From the NCBI GenBank assembly GCA_036496285.1, contig DASXLI010000005.1:1-64000 (forward strand): a stretch of DNA of 64,000 nucleotides, in the 5' to 3' direction. The stretch comes from DP-19 sp036496285 (GTDB taxonomy: Bacteria; Desulfobacterota; Binatia; UTPRO1). Position 1 is the stretch's first letter. Each line of letters opens with the position of its first letter. A program made the translations under genes and the position numbers. Positions 45,124 to 52,513 of the stretch are shown here, one piece after another. The notes below the pieces were generated by a model that searched no databases, was not told the DNA's origin, and saw nothing but the letters and a program-made list of their open reading frames with translations.

Positions 45124-46221
45124 ATGAGCGATTTCACCGTGAAAACCGCCACCCAGGAGCCCGACCTCTCCACCGCCATGCACATCGTCTACCAGTGGAA
45201 CTACGAGCCGGAGGTCGAGGAGCTGCGGAACCTCTACGTCAAGGCCGCGGAGGCGCAGTGGGTCGGCACCAAGGACCTCGACTGGACGCGGCCGATCGAC
45301 CTCGTCAAGTTCGCGAGCACCCCGCTCGGCGCCGGCGTGCCGATCGAGCGGACCTCGTACTGGCGCTCGCTCGCCGAGGAGACCCGCAATGAGCTGGTGC
45401 GCCGGACTGCGGCGTTCCGCTTGTCGCAGTTCCTGCACGGCGAGCAGGGCGCGCTCATGGTGGCGGCGCAGCTCGTGAACGCCACCCCGCACACCGACGC
45501 CAAGTTCTACGCCGCGACCCAGACGATGGACGAGGCGCGCCACGTCGAGGTGTTCTCCAAGTACATCAAGAAGCTCGACGACATCCGCCCGATCGCGCCG
45601 TCGCTGAAGGGCATCCTCGACCAGACGCTCGAGACCGGCGACTGGATGAAGAAGCTCGTCGGCATGCAGATCGTCGTCGAGGGGCTCGCGCTCTACGCCT
45701 TCCGCGAGATGCGCAACCTCACCGAGGAGCCGCTGCTCAAGGACCTGCTGACCTACGTCGCGCGCGACGAGTCGCGCCACCACGCCTACGGCGTGCAGTA
45801 CATCGAGCGGTGCGTGCCCTGTCTCGGGGCGAAAGAGCGCGAGGAGCTCGAGGACTTCGCCCTCGAGTGCGCGCGCAGCCTCATCGACCGCAACGCACAG
45901 GGCTTCTTCACGACGCTCGTGCAGATCTGGGCCGAGATCGGCGTCGATCCCGCCGCCATGCTCACGAGCCTGCACGAGGAGCGCGAGGAGATCACCCGTG
46001 ACCTGCCGCGCGGCCGCCGGCTCGGTCCGGTGCAGGGCTTCGTCATCCCCACCCTGCGGCGCTGCGGCCTCCTTTCCGAGCGCGTCGCCTCGCACTTCCA
46101 CGGATTCCTGCGCGACAACTTCGGCACCCGCGTGGCCGGCGAGAACGTCGAGGAGTTCCTGCAGCACCTCCCCGACCTCCCCGCCGACACGGCGCGCTGG
46201 GTGATGGGCGAGCTACAGTAG
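45124..46221 (+). CDS. Ferritin-like diiron-carboxylate protein (R2-like superfamily)
   Basis: A 365-residue helical protein with a complete diiron ligand set: E107 (LHGEQGA), E137-x2-H140 (TMDEARH), E186 (IVVEGLAL) and E216-x2-H219 (ARDESRHH). This is the E-x(n)-ExxH-x(n)-E-x(n)-ExxH pattern of oxygen-activating diiron oxidases such as ribonucleotide reductase R2-like proteins, acyl-ACP desaturase and p-aminobenzoate oxygenase. No radical-carrying partner or reductase gene is adjacent. The ATG at 45124 follows an AAAGG site; the longer open frame upstream is antisense to the deaminase-like gene. Likely an oxidase with unknown substrate. Confidence 0.8.
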   Translation: MSDFTVKTATQEPDLSTAMHIVYQWNYEPEVEELRNLYVKAAEAQWVGTKDLDWTRPIDLVKFASTPLGAGVPIERTSYWRSLAEETRNELVRRTAAFRLSQFLHGEQGALMVAAQLVNATPHTDAKFYAATQTMDEARHVEVFSKYIKKLDDIRPIAPSLKGILDQTLETGDWMKKLVGMQIVVEGLALYAFREMRNLTEEPLLKDLLTYVARDESRHHAYGVQYIERCVPCLGAKEREELEDFALECARSLIDRNAQGFFTTLVQIWAEIGVDPAAMLTSLHEEREEITRDLPRGRRLGPVQGFVIPTLRRCGLLSERVASHFHGFLRDNFGTRVAGENVEEFLQHLPDLPADTARWVMGELQ

Positions 46222-48255
46222 TCAGCCGTCCGTGTCCGGCACCGCGTACACGCGGATGCCGGGGGCGCGGTAGATCTCGGGAAGCTGCAGCTCCTGCTGG
46301 ACGCACGGGTTGTCGGCGTCGCCGGTGATCACGTAGCGGATCGCAACGTCGCGGAGCGCGGCGCGGCCGCCGCGTAGTCCGAGCCCGGAGCTGGCTGGAA
46401 AGTGCTGGGTGTAGGCGACGTCGAGGCCGGGTGTCCCGTCGGCGGCGCGGAGGACACTCGTCGGGACGAGCGTGCGCTCGCCGCCCGGCGGCGTCCAGCT
46501 CAAGTGGACCTCGACGTCGCGGCCCGCATCGCCCGTGCGCAGCATGAACGTCCGCTCGCCGGCCTTGAGCTGCATCCTGGCGTGACGCTCGGCCACGCCG
46601 GGGCGGTTCAGGGCGACGCCGGTGTCGGCGACCCGGTGCGCGTCGAGCTCGAGCCGCGCCGGGACGCTCGTTTTGAGCCAGAAGTCGTAGGTACCGTCCC
46701 GCGGAACCAGCAGCGTGCCCGTCCAGAGCGCGCTGAGGCGGTCGCCGACGAGATCGGGGTCGGTGCTCCAGGTGGCGTCGATGCCGGGATCGACGCGCTC
46801 GACCGGAATCGTCTCGTCGGGCCATTTGATGGCGCGCAGGACAGGCTGATGCATCATCCAGTCCTCGACACGCTTCGGCACGCGCCCGAGGTAGCCGCCG
46901 ACGATCGGCTTCCCGTGGATCGTCGCGTGCCACATCAGGTCGTTGGAGATGTCGAGGACCGCCCACGCCCCGGTGTCGTGCGCCCACGCCTCGACGATCG
47001 GCGGCACCGGCACCGACGACACCGACGGCGGACACCACCGGTAGTCGTAGAGCGCCGCCGCGGCGAGGAGGAGCACCGCGCCGGTCGCGACGGGCTCGGT
47101 GGCGATGCGCGCCCGCAGGCGCGCGAGGGCGAGCGCCGCCGCCACGATCAGTCCCAGGTACATCACGTAGCCGAACCGCACCGGCACGCCGACGAACGTG
47201 AACACCGGAAGGAAACGCTCGGCGTACCAGTACGGCATGCGGCCGCCGATCACCTCGCCGTCCCAGTGCAAGAGCGGCCCGATCGCGAGCACGGCGCCGA
47301 GCAGCGCGACGCCGAGGAAGGCGCGGCCGAGCGGGTGCACCACGGCGCCCGCCAGCGCCAGCAGCAGCACGACGAGACCGACGTATGTCGCGTGCTCTCC
47401 AACCTCACTCCCCCATCGCGGATGCAGCGCGACGCCCGCGCGACAACGTGTCTGCATCACGTTCGGCTGCAGGAACGACAGCACGTCCGCGGAGAAGACG
47501 ACCGAGTCGTGGGCGCCCACGAAGGGCTCGTGCTGCTTGGCCGCCACCATCGCCGCGAGGAGCGGCCCCGCGACGATGCCCCAGCAGAGCAGCGCGAGCG
47601 CGAGGCGCGCGAGGACGCGGCCGGCCGACCATGCGCGCCGATGATGAAGGAGGCCGTAGAGCACGAGCGGGGGCGTGAGCACCGCGGCGAAGATCAGGTG
47701 GTACCAGGAAGCGAGGCACGCGAGCGCGAGAAAGAGGCCGGCGAGAACGGCATCGCCCCGCGAGCCGCGCCCCACCAGGATGCGCAGCAGATAGAGCAGG
47801 TAGAGCGGCAGCCATCCCATCGACATCAGGTGCAGGTGCCCCTCGAGGTGCGCGAAGTGGTAGGGCACCGCCGCGAAGAGCACACCCGCGAGCATCGCCA
47901 CCAGGGCGTCGTCCGTCATGTCGCGCACGAGGCGGGACATCCCGTACACGGTCAACGCGAACGCGAGGAGGACGGCCGTGTTGTAGACGGCGACGTCGGG
48001 AACGTGCCCCCAGAGCGGCGCCACGAGGAGCGTGCTTGGCAGGTCGAAGGTATGGAAGAGGAGCGTCGTGCCCGTCGGGTGGTAGATGCGGTCGGTGAAG
48101 AACGGATTGCGGTGCGCGGCGAGCGCGTCGTGCATCCAGCGCATCGACCACAGGGTGACGTACGGGTCGCCGAGCCCGCCAGCGACGTGCGTGGTGAAGA
48201 CGCGGGCGAGCGGCCAGGTCAGCGCGACCGCGGCGGCGACGGCGACCGAGGCCAA
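46222..48255 (-). CDS. Multi-pass membrane protein with embedded PA14-like domain
   Basis: A 677-residue protein starting at TTG 48255, the only start in frame. About 11 helices (residues 1-425) resemble glycosyltransferase-like GT-C proteins (first loop GLGDPYVTLWSMRWM with D31; IYHPTGTTLLFHTFDLP). The soluble C-terminal part has AVLDISNDLMWHATIHGKPIVGGYLGRVPK, then a PA14-like carbohydrate-binding beta sandwich at about 520-625 (ALWTGTLLVPRDGTYDFWLKT, ADTG, GERTFMLRTGD, HLSWTPPGG). The upstream frame continues without a start codon. It abuts the convergent diiron gene at 46221/46222. Probably acts on the periplasmic side on glycans. Confidence 0.75.
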   Translation of the reverse strand: MASVAVAAAVALTWPLARVFTTHVAGGLGDPYVTLWSMRWMHDALAAHRNPFFTDRIYHPTGTTLLFHTFDLPSTLLVAPLWGHVPDVAVYNTAVLLAFALTVYGMSRLVRDMTDDALVAMLAGVLFAAVPYHFAHLEGHLHLMSMGWLPLYLLYLLRILVGRGSRGDAVLAGLFLALACLASWYHLIFAAVLTPPLVLYGLLHHRRAWSAGRVLARLALALLCWGIVAGPLLAAMVAAKQHEPFVGAHDSVVFSADVLSFLQPNVMQTRCRAGVALHPRWGSEVGEHATYVGLVVLLLALAGAVVHPLGRAFLGVALLGAVLAIGPLLHWDGEVIGGRMPYWYAERFLPVFTFVGVPVRFGYVMYLGLIVAAALALARLRARIATEPVATGAVLLLAAAALYDYRWCPPSVSSVPVPPIVEAWAHDTGAWAVLDISNDLMWHATIHGKPIVGGYLGRVPKRVEDWMMHQPVLRAIKWPDETIPVERVDPGIDATWSTDPDLVGDRLSALWTGTLLVPRDGTYDFWLKTSVPARLELDAHRVADTGVALNRPGVAERHARMQLKAGERTFMLRTGDAGRDVEVHLSWTPPGGERTLVPTSVLRAADGTPGLDVAYTQHFPASSGLGLRGGRAALRDVAIRYVITGDADNPCVQQELQLPEIYRAPGIRVYAVPDTDG

Positions 48256-48372
48256 GAGTATTTCCCGCGGCCAGCGTGCCGTCCGCCTTGTCGGGTTGGT
48301 CGCGATGTGGCTGCTTAGGCGATCGGGAGGCGGTCGCGCAATCGTCGCGAGAAGACGGCCGACCCGCCGGCG

Positions 48373-49923
48373 CTACGTCGTGCGCGGCGAGGCGCGAACC
48401 GCGCGCGCGTACGCCCAGGTCCGGATGTGCTCGACCTGCTCGCGCATCGTCTTCGAGAGCGGCACGACGGTGACGGCCGCATGGCGCAGGTCGTCGTCGG
48501 TGACCGGACGGTCCTGCAGCCGCGCCGCGCTCAGCGCCGACACGACGGCCTGCTCGATCTCGGCGCCGGTCCAGCCCTTGGTGAACTTCTTGTGCAGCTC
48601 GAAGTCGAAGCCGGCGGGATCGATGCCGCGCCGCTGCAGGTGGATCTTCATGATCTCGACGCGCTCGTCGTCGCCGGGCAGGTCGACGAAGAAGACCTCG
48701 TCGAAGCGGCCCTTGCGGATCATCTCGGCCGGTAGCAGGTCGATGCGGTTGGCGGTGGCGGCGACGAACACGCCGCGCGCCTTCTCCTGCATCCAGGTGA
48801 GGAAGAAGGCGAACATGCGCCCCTGCTCGCCCGAGGCCTCCTGCGAGGTGATGCCCATCTCGATCTCGTCGAACCATACGACGGCGGGCGCGATCTCCTC
48901 CATCATGTGGCAGGCACGGGCGAAGGCGGACTCGGCCGGCCCGTGCGCGCCGGAGAAGATGTCGGTCATGTTGATGCGATAGAGCGGCAGCCCGAAGTAC
49001 GACGAGATCGCCTTCACCGAGAGGCTCTTGCCGCAGCCGGAGATGCCCATGATCATCACGCCCTTCGGTACGATGTCGGCGCTGATCGTGTCGCGCATCG
49101 CGAAGAGCGTGCGGCGCTCGAGGAGCCACTTCTTCAGCAGCTCGAGGCCCCCGACGTGGCCGATGTCGGTGCCATCAGCAACGTACTGCACGAGCCCGGA
49201 GCGGTTCACGAGGAGGCGCTTCTCCTCGAGCAGGACCGGGACGGCCGCGGCCCCGAGCGCCTTCTGCTCGCTCACCGCGCGCCGGACCGCGTGGCGTGCC
49301 TCGTCGAGCGTCAGCCCCTGCAGCGCCTGCGCGAGCTGGCGCACCGTGCCGGCATCGGTCTCGACCGGAATCCCCGCCGCCGTCAGCCGCTCGCCTTCCC
49401 GGGCGAGGAACGCCTGCAGCTCGCTCAGATCGGGGACGCTGAGCTCGACGTAGACGAGATCGCGCGCGAGGTCGTCGGGAATGGCGCGGACCGGCGACGA
49501 GATCACGATGTACTTGTCGGTGTCCTGGCAGACCGCGTAGAGATCGCGCAGCCGCCGCCGGATCTCCGCCGACTCGGCCATCGGCCCGTGGAAATCCTTC
49601 AAATGGAAGATCGCCCCGCCCGGGTGCGCGGCGATGAAATCGAGCGCGGCGCGCGGCGTGAGCGCATCGGCCGCGGCCCCCTCCTCGTCGTCCTTCCGCA
49701 TCCCCTCGGTGAGCGTCCACGTCCACACCGGCAGCGCGGGCGTGAAGTAGCGGCGCGCGGCATCGCGCAGGAGCTGCGCGATGCGCTGCTCCTCGGTCGA
49801 GCGGATGTAGGTGAGCGGCCGTCCGGCGGCGACGACATCGCGCATGATCCCGAGCGAGCGGCTTTCGCGCGCCGGCTCGCCGGTGCCGTTGGTGGTCGCC
49901 GCGGTCTCGGATTCAGTCGCCAT
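48373..49923 (-). CDS. AAA+ ATPase, Ycf46-like
   Basis: A 516-residue ATPase. The N-terminal half (1-235) is a Ycf46-type domain with KDFHGPMA, IVISSPVRAIPDDLARDLVYVE and LTLDEARHAVRRAV. The AAA+ module has Walker A GISGCGKS (about 292-299), Walker B VVWFDEIE (about 346-353), sensor 1 AATANR and the arginine region MIRKGRFDEVFFVDLP. It belongs to the FtsH/Cdc48-like clade known from cyanobacterial and plastid Ycf46 and scattered in bacteria; the role is not well defined (remodelling, CO2 or stress response). ATG at 49923 chosen; an upstream GTG is at 49932. Confidence 0.87.
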   Translation of the reverse strand: MATESETAATTNGTGEPARESRSLGIMRDVVAAGRPLTYIRSTEEQRIAQLLRDAARRYFTPALPVWTWTLTEGMRKDDEEGAAADALTPRAALDFIAAHPGGAIFHLKDFHGPMAESAEIRRRLRDLYAVCQDTDKYIVISSPVRAIPDDLARDLVYVELSVPDLSELQAFLAREGERLTAAGIPVETDAGTVRQLAQALQGLTLDEARHAVRRAVSEQKALGAAAVPVLLEEKRLLVNRSGLVQYVADGTDIGHVGGLELLKKWLLERRTLFAMRDTISADIVPKGVMIMGISGCGKSLSVKAISSYFGLPLYRINMTDIFSGAHGPAESAFARACHMMEEIAPAVVWFDEIEMGITSQEASGEQGRMFAFFLTWMQEKARGVFVAATANRIDLLPAEMIRKGRFDEVFFVDLPGDDERVEIMKIHLQRRGIDPAGFDFELHKKFTKGWTGAEIEQAVVSALSAARLQDRPVTDDDLRHAAVTVVPLSKTMREQVEHIRTWAYARAVRASPRTT

Positions 49924-50013
49924 GAGGGTCACGTCCGAATGGTATCGCAGCCATGCAACGAGAATAGCCCCCCTGAGGCCCGCACGCGACCGGCGCGCGT
50001 TCCGCCGGCCCCG

Positions 50014-50607
50014 TCAGGAGGAAGCGAGCTTCTTCGCGGAGCGCTGCGTCCGCGCCGCCCAGAAGCGCGTCAGGTCGCCGGTGCTCGCGGCATACGCCAT
50101 CGCGAGGAGGCGGGCGCGCTCGACCTCGCTCGCGTCGTCCTGCATGGCTTTCGTCGCCTGCACGGCGAGCGCGATCAGCGGATCCTCCTTGGCCGCCGCG
50201 AGCGTCCGGGCGTTCGGCTGGAAGGGCGCGATCAACGCCGCCGGCAGGTCTTCGAGCGACGCACCGTGCTTGCGGCCCGCCGGCGCCGCACCCCGCTCCG
50301 CGCCGCCCCCGCGCGCCGCTCGAGTCCTGGCCTCCTCGTGGGCGCTCGCGACCTCGCGCTCGAGGGTCGCGACGCGCTTCTCCAGCGTCGCGACCTCGGC
50401 GCGCGCGTCCTCGAGAGCCGCGCCGGCCGCGGTGATGGTCTCGAGGAGGGCGTCGGCGGCGGCCGGCCGCGCGTAGAGCGTGATCTCCTCCTCGCCGATC
50501 CCGAGCGAGAGGCTGGCGAAGCCGTCGCTGATCGACCAGCGGCGCCGCGCGAGCCCGTCAAGCCGGCGCGCGAGCCGATCAGCATCGTGAGTCGCGATCT
50601 TCGTCAT
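50014..50607 (-). CDS. Coiled-coil hypothetical protein
   Basis: A 197-residue soluble protein starting at ATG 50607 with a good GGAGG site. The N-terminal part (RWSISDGFASLSLGIGEEEITLYARP) is beta-rich, residues about 55-95 form a predicted coiled coil (LLETITAAGAALEDARAEVATLEKRVATLEREVASAHEEA), and the C-terminal 80 residues are helical (EDPLIALAVQATKAMQDDASEVERARLLAMAYAAST). No family recognised. It precedes the AAA+ gene by 90 bp on the same strand, so they may form one transcript. Confidence 0.6.
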   Translation of the reverse strand: MTKIATHDADRLARRLDGLARRRWSISDGFASLSLGIGEEEITLYARPAAADALLETITAAGAALEDARAEVATLEKRVATLEREVASAHEEARTRAARGGGAERGAAPAGRKHGASLEDLPAALIAPFQPNARTLAAAKEDPLIALAVQATKAMQDDASEVERARLLAMAYAASTGDLTRFWAARTQRSAKKLASS

Positions 50608-50708
50608 GGGAGCCCTCCAGTCCATCGGGTATCGCTGGCGAGTATCGCTGGCCGACGAGCACGCGCCAGTCAATTGACGTCGCCCGGCAGGAGGCGTACT
50701 CGCGGAGC

Positions 50709-51074
50709 GTGAGCGAGCAGGTCCGCCGCTGGAAAGCCGCGTGGGAGAGCCTCGACCCGGCACGCGTGGTCGCGCTCTACGCCCGGGACGCGACCCACGC
50801 GAGCAGTCTCGTCCCCCGGCTCTCCCCGGAAGCGGACAGCGCCGAGCTGCGCGGCATCGAGCAGATCCGCCAGTACGTGGAGCGCGCGCTCGCCCGCTTC
50901 ACGACGCTGCGCTTCGAGCTCGTGAGCGTGACCGAGTCGGACGGCCGCTCCGCGGTCGAGTACCGCCGGCACTCGAACGTCGACGGCCACGAGCCCGCGC
51001 ACGTCCTGGAGCTGATCCAGTGGGTGGACGACCGGATCGTCGCGGTCCGGGTCTTCCACTTCACACCGCATTAG
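50709..51074 (+). CDS. SnoaL-like / NTF2-fold protein
   Basis: A 121-residue protein starting at GTG 50709. It has the NTF2-like layout: helical start (VRRWKAAWESLDPARVVALYARDATHAS), GIEQIRQYVERAL and a C-terminal sheet (LRFELVSVTESDGRSAVEYRRHSN, HVLELIQWVDDRIVAVRVF). The fold covers polyketide cyclases and steroid isomerases as well as proteins without known activity. Divergent from the coiled-coil gene. Confidence 0.75.
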   Translation: MSEQVRRWKAAWESLDPARVVALYARDATHASSLVPRLSPEADSAELRGIEQIRQYVERALARFTTLRFELVSVTESDGRSAVEYRRHSNVDGHEPAHVLELIQWVDDRIVAVRVFHFTPH

Positions 51075-51089
51075 CCCGGTCGTCGCCGC

Positions 51090-51554
51090 TCAGATACCGG
51101 GGCAGGCGCCGCACGCCGGCGCGCGGCCGTGGCGTGCCGCGATCAGCTTTCGCGCCTCGTCGAGCCGCGCCGCCGCGTCCGCGCGATGCTGCGCCGTCGC
51201 CGTCAGGTGGTCCTGGACGGCGCGGTTCTGCAGCCGCACGTCCGTCTGGGTGTCGTCGTCGCCGCCGTTCCCGACCATGGCGCGCGAGCGCTCGTGGTTG
51301 GCGCGGCTCTCGGCCATCGCGTCGCGGGCCTCGCGCTTCGCCGTCCGCGCGGCGGTGCAGAGGTCGCGGAGGTAGGCGCACTCTGCCTTCGCGTCCTTCA
51401 GCGTCGCGACGGTGGCGGCGACGTCCCCCGCGTCGCCACGTGGCGGAGCGAGCACCAGCAGTGCCGTACACAGGGCGGCGGTACTGATCCAGATCGACAG
51501 CGGCCGCAGGCGGATGGATGCACGCGTCGGTATCCCTCTGATCTTCACAGGCAC
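51090..51554 (-). CDS. Exported helical protein with Cys pairs
   Basis: A 154-residue protein starting at GTG 51554. The signal peptide covers residues 1 to about 42 (RLRPLSIWISTAALCTALLVLAPP, cleavage near GDA). The mature part is alpha-helical and charged (CAYLRDLCTAARTAKREARDAMAES, RADAAARLDEARKLIAA), ending PACGACPGI. Cys motifs at both ends could form disulfides. It converges on the SnoaL-like gene. Unknown family. Confidence 0.55.
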   Translation of the reverse strand: MPVKIRGIPTRASIRLRPLSIWISTAALCTALLVLAPPRGDAGDVAATVATLKDAKAECAYLRDLCTAARTAKREARDAMAESRANHERSRAMVGNGGDDDTQTDVRLQNRAVQDHLTATAQHRADAAARLDEARKLIAARHGRAPACGACPGI

Positions 51555-51635
51555 CCCGTCTTCACATAGGACTGCCGAAGTTTGACCGATTGCGTAGACG
51601 CACGTGTCCGCCGCGTCTCGCCCAGGAGGATACCA

Positions 51636-52469
51636 ATGCGTCGCGGCACCGCCGCCGTCCTGCTCTCGCTACTCGTGATCGTCGCACCCGCACGAGCACA
51701 AGGGAAAAAATGCCCGCCGGATTCCGTCCCGGTGGGTTCCGTCTGTATCGACACGTTCGAGGCCAGCGTGTGGCAGATCCCTCCATCGAACAAGGGGCTC
51801 GTGAAAAAGGTGCAGTCGGGAAAGGTCACCCCCGCGGATCTGACCAAGGGCGGCGCCGTCCAGCTCGGCTGTGATTTCTCGCCCTTCAACCTGACGATAT
51901 ATCCCGCCAACTTCCCGAACAGCGGCCAGTGGACGCCGGTTCTGGAATCGGTGCCTCCGAGCCCGGGCGTCTACGCGGCCTCGCTCCCCGGTGTGACGCC
52001 GAGTTCATGCATCACATGGTTCCAAGCCGCCCAGGCGTGCGTCCTTTCCGGCAAGCACCTGCCCACGAATCTCGAGTGGCAGAACGCGACAGTTGGGACG
52101 CCCGACCCCGGCACGGACAATGGGACGACGGACTGCAACGTCTCGACCGGCGTCCCGGCGAGCACGGGTTCACGATCGAGCTGCAAGTCGGTCTGGGGCG
52201 TGTTCGACATGGTTGGCAATGCGGAGGAGTGGGTGGCGGATTGGGGCGATCGGCCCAACGCTGGCTGCAGCGACTCCACCACCCAGTTCGGGTTTGCCGG
52301 AACCGGCGATGCCGTGTGCATTGGCGGGAGCGGCAGTATCCCAGCCCCGGGCGCGCTCGTTCGCGGCGGCACCTGGGACGATGCCGGAGCTGCCGGCGTC
52401 TTCGACGTGAGGACCGACTTCAGTCCGGCCGGCGCGAGCAACAGAGTCGGCTTCCGCTGCGCTCGCTGA
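51636..52469 (+). CDS. Exported formylglycine-generating-enzyme-like (SUMF1 fold) protein lacking the active-site cysteines
   Basis: A 277-residue exported protein with a strong AGGAGG site before ATG 51636 and a signal peptide ending near ARA (residue 21). The C-type-lectin-like FGE-sulfatase domain shows VGSVCIDTFEASVW, CITWFQAAQACVLSGKHLPTNLEWQ, GVFDMVGNAEEWVADW, LVRGGTWDDAG and NRVGFRCAR. In real formylglycine-generating enzymes two redox-active cysteines lie shortly before the GFRCA segment; here that stretch (GVFDVRTDFSPAGASNRVG) has none, so catalysis is unlikely and a binding role more probable. It lies 44 bp before the large surface-protein gene in the same direction. Confidence 0.8.
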   Translation: MRRGTAAVLLSLLVIVAPARAQGKKCPPDSVPVGSVCIDTFEASVWQIPPSNKGLVKKVQSGKVTPADLTKGGAVQLGCDFSPFNLTIYPANFPNSGQWTPVLESVPPSPGVYAASLPGVTPSSCITWFQAAQACVLSGKHLPTNLEWQNATVGTPDPGTDNGTTDCNVSTGVPASTGSRSSCKSVWGVFDMVGNAEEWVADWGDRPNAGCSDSTTQFGFAGTGDAVCIGGSGSIPAPGALVRGGTWDDAGAAGVFDVRTDFSPAGASNRVGFRCAR

Positions 52470-52513
52470 GCCAGCCTGATATCAGCGCCCTATCCGATGA
52501 AGGAGCGAGCGTC

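Noticed and set aside
50014..50763. Longer start for the coiled-coil protein at 50763
   Set aside because: The extra N-terminal part is Arg/Ser/Pro noise, while ATG 50607 has a GGAGG site.
51636..52469. Functional formylglycine-generating enzyme
   Set aside because: The two catalytic cysteines expected shortly before the final GFRCA are missing and there is no sulfatase nearby.
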